Below are positions 1 to 5,158 of a stretch of DNA of 7,000 bases, one piece after another. The stretch lies in NCBI GenBank assembly GCA_051745425.1, contig JBNJEB010000080.1, positions 1 through 7,000 of the forward strand, written 5' to 3'. How positions within the stretch are numbered: the first letter of the stretch is position 1; the number at the start of each line of letters is the position of its first letter. Source of the DNA: Halonatronomonas sp051745425 (GTDB lineage Bacteria; Bacillota; Halanaerobiia; Halanaerobiales; Halarsenatibacteraceae). A program made the position numbers and the translations under genes. The notes under the pieces are model-generated. The model was not told the origin of the DNA, ran no database searches, and saw nothing but the letters and a program-made list of their open reading frames with translations.

Positions 1-1
1 T

Positions 2-334
2 GTTATAACTTATAGTATTGGATCAGATGGAAACAAAAATATTGAAATTTCTGGAGAGCATGGGAGAATCATTGCCCCGGACTTCTTTTCAGCGCAAAAA
101 TCCGGGGAAGAAAGTTTTTATCTGTATGGTGGTAAGTCTTATTCTAAAGACAATGTAGAGGAGTTTAAGTTTGAGGCAACAGATCTGTATCAGGAGGAAA
201 TAGAGGCAGTTTCAGAGGCATTTATGGATAATTTAAAAGTGCAACCCTACCCTGAAGAATCAATTAAAAACCAGGAAATAATTGAGCTAATGTTTGAATC
301 AGATAAAAAGGCTAAGGAGATAGAATTAAATTAA
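2..334 (+). CDS. Gfo/Idh/MocA family oxidoreductase, C-terminal 110 residues (5' end outside window)
   Basis: An open frame enters from the left edge and stops at TAA 332-334, giving the last 110 residues of a protein whose start and NAD(P)-binding Rossmann half lie outside the window. The visible part reads like the C-terminal alpha/beta domain of Gfo/Idh/MocA dehydrogenases: a strand segment (NIEISGEHGRIIAPDFF, about residues 14-30 of the fragment) matches the usual 'I.G..G.I..P..F' pattern. Near the end, YQEEIEAVSEAF followed by YPEESIKN and a helix ending in ESDKKAKEIELN matches the usual 'E...F...I' and 'S...A..N..I....S...G' pattern. These enzymes oxidise or reduce sugars and related polyols with NAD(P)(H) in the cytoplasm. 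The substrate cannot be told because the catalytic Lys-Pro motif is missing. The gene is convergent with wecB, so a shared nucleotide-sugar pathway is not implied. Base use matches the neighbours. Confidence 0.72.
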   Translation, partial: VITYSIGSDGNKNIEISGEHGRIIAPDFFSAQKSGEESFYLYGGKSYSKDNVEEFKFEATDLYQEEIEAVSEAFMDNLKVQPYPEESIKNQEIIELMFESDKKAKEIELN

Positions 335-366
335 GAGAGTTTATTATATTTCTGGCAATATAGCTA

Positions 367-1485
367 TTAACTTAGTTTTTCTTTAATAAACTTAACTATT
401 CTGGCGGCAGCTTTACCATCACCATAAGGATTATTTTTAGCTGCCATTTCGTTATATAAAGCTTTATTTGAGATTAGTTCTTTTGCGGTTCTGTATATGG
501 TTTTGTAATCGGAACCGACTTTTTTGACGGTGCCGGCCTCTACAGCCTCAGGTCTTTCAGTCTTATCTCTTAAGACCAGGACAGGTTTACCTAATGAGGG
601 AGCTTCTTCCTGAATGCCGCCGGAATCTGTCATTATCATATATGACTTATCCATGAGATTCACGAAAGGTTCATAGTCTAAGGGTTCAATCAGATGAACT
701 CTGTCAGTGTTTTTGAGTATTTTCCTGGCTGTTTTTTTAACCTTTGGATTAAGGTGAACTGGATAGACTACTTCTATATCATTATCTTCAATTACTAAAT
801 CTCGTACTGCTTTAAATATTTCTTCAAGGGGTCTGCCTAGATTCTCACGACGATGGGCTGTCAGTAAGATTATTTTTTTATCTCTGAAATCAAGCTGGTT
901 TAACAGCTGGTTTTCAAACTGATAGTTCTCTCTGACAGTATCGATCAGGGCATCGATTACTGTATTGCCAGTGACAGTAATTTTTTTAGCAGATATATTT
1001 TCCTTAAGTAAGTTTTCTCTGGCTGTTTTAGTAGGAGCAAAATGAAGATCGGCCAGAACTCCTGTCAGATGGCGGTTCATTTCTTCTGGAAACGGCGAAT
1101 ATTTATCATAAGTTCTTAAACCGGCCTCAACATGGCCGATTTTAAGCTGCTGGTAATAGGCTGCCAGGGAAGCAACAAAGGTGGTCGATGTGTCGCCATG
1201 GACTAAAATCAGGTCAGGTTTTTCTTTTAAATAGACAGTTTCAAGTTCTTTTAAGACTCTGGATGTTATTTGGCTTAAGGTCTGATTGGCTTCCATAATA
1301 TCCAGGTCATAATCTGGTTGGATATTGAAAAGGTTAAGTACCTGATCTAACATCTCCCTGTGCTGGGCTGTAACTGTTATGACAGTATCCATATTTTTTT
1401 GATTCTGTAAGGCTTTAACGACTGGAGCCATCTTAATGGCCTCAGGTCGGGTGCCAAAGATCGGCATTATTTTTAGCTTATCCAT
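367..1485 (-). CDS. wecB: UDP-N-acetylglucosamine 2-epimerase, non-hydrolysing
   Basis: This 372-residue cytoplasmic enzyme interconverts UDP-GlcNAc and UDP-ManNAc, the first committed step toward ManNAc-containing wall teichoic acid linkage units, capsules or other surface glycans. The length is normal for the family and the protein looks complete. Visible family motifs in order are GTRPEAIKMAP (11-21, N-terminal UDP-GlcNAc loop), HGDTSTTF (96-103), HVEAGLRT (118-125), PFPEEMNR (131-138), TGNTVIDAL (172-180), TAHRRENLG (209-217), YPVHLNP (241-247), DSGGIQEEAP (287-296) and RDKTERPE (306-313). Asp98, Glu120, Glu134 and Arg138 fall where the E. coli enzyme, as I recall, has its key Asp95, Glu117, Glu131 and Arg135. 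His211 lies in the conserved AHRREN motif. The start is supported by AGGTGA six bases before ATG. It lies 21 bases downstream of the mntP-like gene on the same strand and is probably co-transcribed with it. Non-hydrolysing rather than hydrolysing type is indicated by length and absence of a kinase domain. Confidence 0.96.
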   Translation of the reverse strand: MDKLKIMPIFGTRPEAIKMAPVVKALQNQKNMDTVITVTAQHREMLDQVLNLFNIQPDYDLDIMEANQTLSQITSRVLKELETVYLKEKPDLILVHGDTSTTFVASLAAYYQQLKIGHVEAGLRTYDKYSPFPEEMNRHLTGVLADLHFAPTKTARENLLKENISAKKITVTGNTVIDALIDTVRENYQFENQLLNQLDFRDKKIILLTAHRRENLGRPLEEIFKAVRDLVIEDNDIEVVYPVHLNPKVKKTARKILKNTDRVHLIEPLDYEPFVNLMDKSYMIMTDSGGIQEEAPSLGKPVLVLRDKTERPEAVEAGTVKKVGSDYKTIYRTAKELISNKALYNEMAAKNNPYGDGKAAARIVKFIKEKLS

Positions 1486-1506
1486 TTATAATCACCTGCT
1501 TAATTC

Positions 1507-2058
1507 TTAAAATATCATCGTTAATCCGAATAGTACCAGGATTATTCCACCGATGTAATCTGAATATTTCTCAACTATTTTAAAATTTCTTATATAGTTG
1601 ACTGTTTTAAAGGAGAGAAAAGTTAAAGTGGCTGTTATTAAACCAATTATGACTGAATTAAAAATAAGTATATTGACCTGTTGATTATATAATGTTGAAA
1701 ATCCAACTCCCAGGGCATCTATGCTGACTCCAATACCTAGAGCTATATATTTAACTAGATTTAAATTGTAATAGATACATTCTTCTTCGATCTGGCGACC
1801 TTCATTGATTAAATAGATACCTAATATTAAAATGATCAGACCGCTAAAAGTAGCAGATATCTGAATGATATTTGTGTTTATAAAGTTGCCAATTAAAGCT
1901 CCTGTAAGGGCAAAGAGAAACTGGAAAAAACCGAATGAAAGGATTATTGAACTTTCTTCCTTAATATTTAATTTTGTGCCACAACCAAGGCCTAGAGCGA
2001 CCCCGAATGCATCCAGTGATAAAGCTGTTCCTAATATAATTATGCTGAGTTTAAACAT
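1507..2058 (-). CDS. mntP: MntP/YtaF (DUF204) family membrane protein, probable manganese efflux pump
   Basis: A 183-residue very hydrophobic protein with about six membrane helices (roughly 3-24, 37-60, 65-86, 103-123, 130-151, 165-183). It has the two-fold repeat of the DUF204 family: ALSLDAFGVALGLG (12-25) in helix 1 and GVSIDALGVGFS (110-121) in helix 4. The paired aspartates Asp16 and Asp114 match the essential acidic residues of E. coli MntP (Asp16, Asp118, as I recall), and YIGGIILVLFGL near the end is the usual last-helix signature. MntP exports Mn(II) from the cytoplasm. The length (about 185-190 in MntP, somewhat longer in sporulation protein YtaF) favours MntP, but SLDAFGVALGLG is also close to YtaF, so function is not certain. 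A short acidic loop EEEC (91-94) is present. The start is fixed by AAGGAGA five bases before ATG. It is the first gene of a likely two-gene unit with wecB, behind the promoter at 2095-2123. Confidence 0.82.
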   Translation of the reverse strand: MFKLSIIILGTALSLDAFGVALGLGCGTKLNIKEESSIILSFGFFQFLFALTGALIGNFINTNIIQISATFSGLIILILGIYLINEGRQIEEECIYYNLNLVKYIALGIGVSIDALGVGFSTLYNQQVNILIFNSVIIGLITATLTFLSFKTVNYIRNFKIVEKYSDYIGGIILVLFGLTMIF

Positions 2059-2094
2059 ATAATTCTCCTTTTTTGATTAATGCCTGTCTATACT

Positions 2095-2123
2095 ATGATA
2101 TATTAATTAACTTGAAATTTCAA
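2095..2123 (-). promoter_or_regulatory. Sigma-A-type promoter for mntP-like gene and wecB
   Basis: Read on the minus strand, TTGAAA (2118-2123, 5 of 6 consensus -35) is followed by a 17-base spacer and TATCAT (2095-2100, 5 of 6 consensus -10). Transcription would start near 2087-2089, leaving a leader of only about 30 bases before the ATG, which contains the AAGGAGA ribosome site (2064-2070). The leader is too short to hold a manganese-sensing yybP-ykoY riboswitch, often found before mntP genes, so any metal control would have to act on the promoter. Confidence 0.62.
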
Positions 2124-2129
2124 TTTAAT
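2106..2129. repeat. 24-bp imperfect palindrome over the -35 box, possible operator
   Basis: The centre is a perfect 12-base palindrome, TTGAAATTTCAA (2112-2123). It extends outward on both sides through ATTAA/TTAAT arms with a single mismatched pair (C2111 against T2124), so 11 of 12 pairs match. It covers the -35 hexamer of the minus-strand mntP promoter and lies about 40 bases upstream of the plus-strand -10 box. That position suits a dimeric repressor, but the sequence is AT-only apart from three positions, and such palindromes arise by chance in AT-rich spacers. Confidence 0.35.
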
Positions 2130-2164
2130 AAATCAAATAATTTTCTGGATTAAAGTAGAGAATA

Positions 2165-2173
2165 TGTTATAAT
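2165..2173 (+). promoter_or_regulatory. Extended -10 promoter for the elaA-transporter-cupin unit
   Basis: TGTTATAAT contains a perfect TATAAT (2168-2173) with the TG extension one base upstream. No good -35 box lies 16-18 bases upstream (the region reads TTCTGGAT), which is tolerated by extended -10 promoters. Transcription would start near 2180, with a leader of about 40 bases and a GGAGG ribosome site (2206-2210) eight bases before the ATG at 2219. Confidence 0.6.
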
Positions 2174-2218
2174 ATATTACGATGTTTAAAGGATTTATAT
2201 TAATTGGAGGGTTAGAGT

Positions 2219-2665
2219 ATGAATTGGAGTATAAAATCTTTTGCTGAATTGAGTAAAGAAGAATTGTATGAGGTTCTTAAGTTGCGGGTAGATGTTTTTG
2301 TTGTTGAACAGGAATGTCCTTATCCTGAACTTGATGGCAAGGACAAAAAAGCCTATCATTTAATTGGAAGAAAAGATGGTCAGCTTATAGCCTATTCCCG
2401 ATTGTTTTTGCCAGGAGATTATTTTAAAGAAGCTGGAATTGGTCGAGTTATTGTAAAAAAAGAGTACCGAGAAAAAGAAATTGGAACAGAGATGCTTAAA
2501 AGGTCTATTGAGTTTTTGATAGAAGCAAAGGGGGCTGAAGATATTAAATTATCTGCCCAGAACCATTTAAGGGAATTTTATGGGGAACAGGGCTTTGAGC
2601 CTGTCTCTGAAGTTTATCTTGAGGATGGAATCCCCCATATTGATATGTTAAGAAGATATAGTTAG
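2219..2665 (+). CDS. elaA: ElaA-family GNAT N-acetyltransferase
   Basis: A 148-residue cytoplasmic protein of the GCN5-related N-acetyltransferase fold, which transfers acetyl from acetyl-CoA to an amine; the substrate of ElaA is not established. It matches the ElaA subfamily over its whole length: LKLRVDVFVVEQECPYPELDG (20-40) is the N-terminal hallmark, IGRVIV (74-79) is the beta-4 strand, AQNHLREFYGEQGF (113-126) is the C-terminal helix, and SEVYLEDGIPHIDM (130-143) is the characteristic ending. The CoA pyrophosphate loop reads REKEIG (84-89), so the first glycine of the usual R/QxxGxG is Glu; as I recall E. coli ElaA also lacks glycine there, so this need not inactivate it. The start is set by GGAGG with 8-base spacing. 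It is first in the plus-strand operon: the next gene begins 14 bases after its stop, and the ribosome site AGGAG of that gene overlaps this TAG stop. Confidence 0.93.
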   Translation: MNWSIKSFAELSKEELYEVLKLRVDVFVVEQECPYPELDGKDKKAYHLIGRKDGQLIAYSRLFLPGDYFKEAGIGRVIVKKEYREKEIGTEMLKRSIEFLIEAKGAEDIKLSAQNHLREFYGEQGFEPVSEVYLEDGIPHIDMLRRYS

Positions 2666-2679
2666 GAGCTTATAATCTA

Positions 2680-4047
2680 ATGCAATCTAATCTAAAGCGG
2701 AAAACTCAAGAGGATATTTCCTATAAGAAGTTATTTTTATTTTTTCTACCCCTGGCTGTTACCCCTACATTTATTGGTTTAAGTCATTCAATTGTAGATG
2801 CAGCTCTAGCCAGGATGCCTTCTCCAGAATTGAGTATTGCAATTTTTGCCATTGTTAAAGGTTTTTCTAATATAATTAAATCACCGATTTATACAAGTCG
2901 GCAGGTTGTTTCAGCAATGGTAGATAGCAAAGCAAGCTATCTTTTAACCATCAAATTTTTAGGAGCTTTTTGTGGCTTCTTTTTATTGATTTTAATGTCC
3001 TTTGGCTATACTCCCCTGGGCGGAATTGTTTTTAGAAATATTTATGGTTTAAGAGACCCTGAACAGATAGAGTTTGCCAGGGCTGCTTTAAGAATTACAG
3101 CTTTCATGCCAGTAGTTGAGTATTTAAGAAATTCTCATCAGGGAATTGTTATTTCTTTAAGAAAAACTCAGTTAATTTTACCAGGGATTATTCTCCGTTT
3201 AGTATTTATCTCTAGTTTTTTATGGTGGGTTGTTCAGTCTCAGGCTCTCCTGGGAGTTGTTGCTGGAAGTATTACCTGGTTGTTTGGGATTGGTCTGGAG
3301 GCAGTCTTTATTATTGCCAGTTTATTTTTCTTTTATAAATCACCTGCCCAGGCAGCAGAATTAATGCCTGTTACAAATAAGAGGGAATTAGATGTTAAGG
3401 GGCTATTTAAATTTTTCATACCCCTGGGATTAATGATGTCATTTGCCTCATATGTTCAGCCAATAATTCAGGCCGGGCTCGGGAGAACTGAATCACCAAC
3501 AGAGGCCCTGGCTGTATTTGGAGTTTCTATGGGGCTGATGTTTGTTTTATCTGGTTCTTTAAGCATGCTCCACAATGTCTCACTTATTTATGCAGAAGAT
3601 CATAATGATGAGAATTGGCCACAGATTTTTAAATTTTGTCTTTCAATAGGAATTTTTGTTAGTTCAATTATTTTTATTATTTCAGTAACGCCGATTGGTT
3701 TCTGGATCTTTAATAGTGTTATCTCTGTTTCTGTGGAAATAACTGAGCTGGCAATGAAGGTTATGCTTGTATTGTCAGTTGTGCCTTTATTTAGAGCTAT
3801 AAGAGAGGCTTTCTGGGGATTATTAATGACTGAAAAAAATACCAGGGCTATCGGGATTTCAAAATTAATGAATATTATTACAGTCATTATAACTTTAGTA
3901 ATTAGCATTTTATTTGTAAGGATTCATCCGGCAATAATTGGTGGAATTGCCTATACTTTAGGTGAAGGGGCTGAGACTCTGGCTGTCTGGTTTCAGGCAT
4001 TTACAGGCTGGAAAGAAGAGAAGGGAGAGGTTATAAATGAGAATTAA
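2680..4047 (+). CDS. MATE/MOP-superfamily membrane transporter resembling ANKH
   Basis: A 455-residue integral membrane protein with about 12 hydrophobic segments in two homologous halves. The halves align by eye: FFLPLAVTP (21-29) with FFIPLGLMM (245-253), RMPSPELSIAIF with RTESPTEALAVF, and EYLRNSHQGIVISLRKTQ (147-164) with RAIREAFWGLLMTEKNT (372-388). This duplication is typical of the multidrug/oligosaccharide-lipid/polysaccharide (MOP) flippase superfamily, which includes MATE drug antiporters. Details recall animal ANKH rather than classical MATE pumps: 'FLVPLG' openings, 'EAxA' followed by an amphipathic stretch, and VPLFRAIREAFWGLLMTEKNT (368-388) resembling the ANKH segment containing VRAHLTGWLMTLKKT. 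ANKH exports citrate, ATP or pyrophosphate; the substrate here is unknown. Start ATG is preceded by AGGAG (2664-2668) at 11 bases, overlapping the elaA stop. Its last 11 bases overlap the cupin start. MOP membership is confident, the ANKH affinity moderate. Confidence 0.8.
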   Translation: MQSNLKRKTQEDISYKKLFLFFLPLAVTPTFIGLSHSIVDAALARMPSPELSIAIFAIVKGFSNIIKSPIYTSRQVVSAMVDSKASYLLTIKFLGAFCGFFLLILMSFGYTPLGGIVFRNIYGLRDPEQIEFARAALRITAFMPVVEYLRNSHQGIVISLRKTQLILPGIILRLVFISSFLWWVVQSQALLGVVAGSITWLFGIGLEAVFIIASLFFFYKSPAQAAELMPVTNKRELDVKGLFKFFIPLGLMMSFASYVQPIIQAGLGRTESPTEALAVFGVSMGLMFVLSGSLSMLHNVSLIYAEDHNDENWPQIFKFCLSIGIFVSSIIFIISVTPIGFWIFNSVISVSVEITELAMKVMLVLSVVPLFRAIREAFWGLLMTEKNTRAIGISKLMNIITVIITLVISILFVRIHPAIIGGIAYTLGEGAETLAVWFQAFTGWKEEKGEVINEN

Positions 4048-4369
4048 TCGTTTTAATAAAGCTAAAGCAGTCAAGGCTCATGGAGGTAGTATTCTGGCTG
4101 ATGATATTATTTCAGATAAATTAAATCCGCCCTTTGGTCATGCCTGGGGTTATCTTGAGGCTGGAGGAGAGATGGAGACCCATGCCCATCCAACTGAAGA
4201 AGTTTATCTAATAGTTGAAGGTAATGGTCAGGTTAATATTGAAGGCGAAGTTTCTGATGTAAAAGCAGGCGATGTTGTAGAAATCCCCCCAGATAACAGC
4301 CACAGTATTGCCTGTAAAGAAAATGAAAACCTCTTATGGGCTGCCTTCTGGTGGGATAAGAAAGATTAA
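4037..4369 (+). CDS. Small single-domain cupin protein
   Basis: A 110-residue cytoplasmic single cupin barrel. Cupin motif 1 is complete as G43-X5-H49-X-H51-X3-E55-X6-G62 (GGEMETHAHPTEEVYLIVEG) and motif 2 reads GDVVEIPPDNSH (78-89), supplying the fourth ligand His89; the usual trailing Asn of motif 2 is absent. His49, His51, Glu55 and His89 should bind a divalent metal such as Mn, Fe or Zn. Small cupins of this kind act as sugar-phosphate isomerases, dioxygenases or ligand sensors, and the sequence does not choose among these. The start is supported by GGGAG and GAGG (4023-4030) 6-9 bases before ATG. The gene begins inside the end of the transporter gene, in another frame, so it is probably translationally coupled. 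It may process or sense whatever the transporter moves, which is inference from context only. Confidence 0.88.
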   Translation: MRINRFNKAKAVKAHGGSILADDIISDKLNPPFGHAWGYLEAGGEMETHAHPTEEVYLIVEGNGQVNIEGEVSDVKAGDVVEIPPDNSHSIACKENENLLWAAFWWDKKD

Positions 4370-4374
4370 TCTTT
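4361..4374. terminator. Weak bidirectional terminator candidate at convergent gene ends
   Basis: The perfect palindrome AAAGATTAATCTTT can form AAAGA/TCTTT stems around a TTAA loop and is followed by a T-run on the plus strand (CTTTTTCT). On the minus strand the stem is followed by a T-rich stretch (TTTCTTAT). It sits exactly where the two convergent operons end and no other hairpin is nearby. The stem is short and almost entirely A-T, so it is a weak candidate that could simply reflect the identical final codons of the two genes. Confidence 0.27.
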
Positions 4375-5130
4375 TTCTGGAAACCAGGGGAAGAATATAT
4401 TTGTTTTTTCAGCATATTTTTGATAATTTTCATGGTCTGCATAGCGTTTTTCTAACAGCGGGACCCCAGAAACAAATCTGACCAGGAAGGTTATTAAGAT
4501 CGGACTAAATATTATTAAGAAGCCACCAACTGTATCCAGGGCAATTAAATAAATTCCCCACCAGAGTAGAGCTTCTCCGAAATAATTAGGATGGCGGCTG
4601 TATTTCCAGAGGCCAGAATTCATTATTTCTTCCTTACTGCTTCTATTTTTAATGAAATTTTTAAGCTGCCAGTCGGCAATGACTTCAAAACCAAAGCCTA
4701 TTAACCAGACTAATACGCCAATGTAACCGAGAAGATTTAATGAATTAACATTATTAGAAATAATTTTTACTGATGGATAAACTATTATATATAAGAGAAA
4801 ACCCTGAAGCATAAAGATTCTAAAGAATGATTGGAGATAGAAATTATTCCAGTTTTCTCGCATTTGTTGATAACGGAAATCTTCAGGTTTTCCAATTTTT
4901 CTACTTAAAATATGGAGCCCCAGGCGACCACCCCAGACTGTAACCATCAAAGCTACTAAAATATCAACAGTTGCAGCTTCAGTTCTAAAGAGGGTAAATA
5001 ATACTGCAACAACATAACCAAAGCCCCAGGCTATGTCCACATATGAGTTATCATTCTTAAACATGCAGAAAATATAAAAACCTGTGAAATAAATGAATAA
5101 GAGAATCGCAACTTGCAGAAAGATACTCAT
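4366..5130 (-). CDS. DUF1295 family membrane protein (steroid 5-alpha-reductase/isoprenylcysteine methyltransferase-like fold)
   Basis: A 254-residue polytopic membrane protein with about seven hydrophobic segments. The family signatures are in order: YVDIAWGFG (30-38), WGGRLGLHIL followed by SRKIGKPEDFRYQQMRENW (the R..GK.ED.RY motif), GLWKYSRHPNYFGEALLWWG (173-192) with the hallmark RHPNYFGE at 179-186, and SGVPLLEKRY (221-230) near the end. RHPNYxxE is shared with sterol/steroid reductases and isoprenylcysteine carboxyl methyltransferases, where it lies in the NADPH or SAM binding site. Bacterial DUF1295 proteins are largely uncharacterised, so reductase or methyltransferase activity on a lipid-like substrate is inference. 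The length is normal for the family. The start is supported by GGAG (complement of 5140-5143) nine bases before ATG. It lies 28 bases after the kinase/DegV fusion gene, probably in its operon. Its stop codon overlaps that of the convergent cupin gene. Confidence 0.9.
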   Translation of the reverse strand: MSIFLQVAILLFIYFTGFYIFCMFKNDNSYVDIAWGFGYVVAVLFTLFRTEAATVDILVALMVTVWGGRLGLHILSRKIGKPEDFRYQQMRENWNNFYLQSFFRIFMLQGFLLYIIVYPSVKIISNNVNSLNLLGYIGVLVWLIGFGFEVIADWQLKNFIKNRSSKEEIMNSGLWKYSRHPNYFGEALLWWGIYLIALDTVGGFLIIFSPILITFLVRFVSGVPLLEKRYADHENYQKYAEKTNIFFPWFPEKD

Positions 5131-5158
5131 AAATTATCACTCCATTTTTTAGAATTAA

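Noticed and set aside
345..362. Inverted repeat TATATT/AATATA with a six-base loop between the partial dehydrogenase gene and wecB, as a terminator.
   Set aside because: The stem is only six A-T pairs. The nearest T-run on the plus strand is 14 bases away inside wecB, and there is none on the minus strand, so it would be too weak to call.
339..391. Longer inverted repeat GTTTATTA / TAATAAAC around the wecB 3' end.
   Set aside because: The arms are 8 bases, nearly all A-T, with a 37-base loop partly in coding sequence; expected by chance at this base composition.
1..1485. A joint sugar-nucleotide gene cluster formed by the Gfo/Idh/MocA oxidoreductase and wecB.
   Set aside because: The two genes are convergent, not co-transcribed, and the visible oxidoreductase fragment gives no evidence for a UDP-sugar substrate.
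1865..2062. Open plus-strand frame of 65 codons opposite the mntP-like gene.
   Set aside because: It is antisense to a well-supported membrane protein gene, has no ribosome site, and its product resembles no family I know.
2059..2218. Manganese riboswitch (yybP-ykoY) or a small RNA gene in the divergent spacer.
   Set aside because: The 160-base spacer is very AT-rich, lacks the GC-containing paired helices such RNAs need, and is occupied by two promoters with short leaders.
3600..3908. Open minus-strand frame of 102 codons opposite the transporter gene.
   Set aside because: It lies wholly inside the transporter coding region; its hydrophobic composition merely mirrors the opposite strand, and no ribosome site precedes it.
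4233..4442. Open minus-strand frame of 69 codons across the cupin/DUF1295 junction.
   Set aside because: It overlaps two genes with clear family motifs in other frames and has no recognisable motif or ribosome site.
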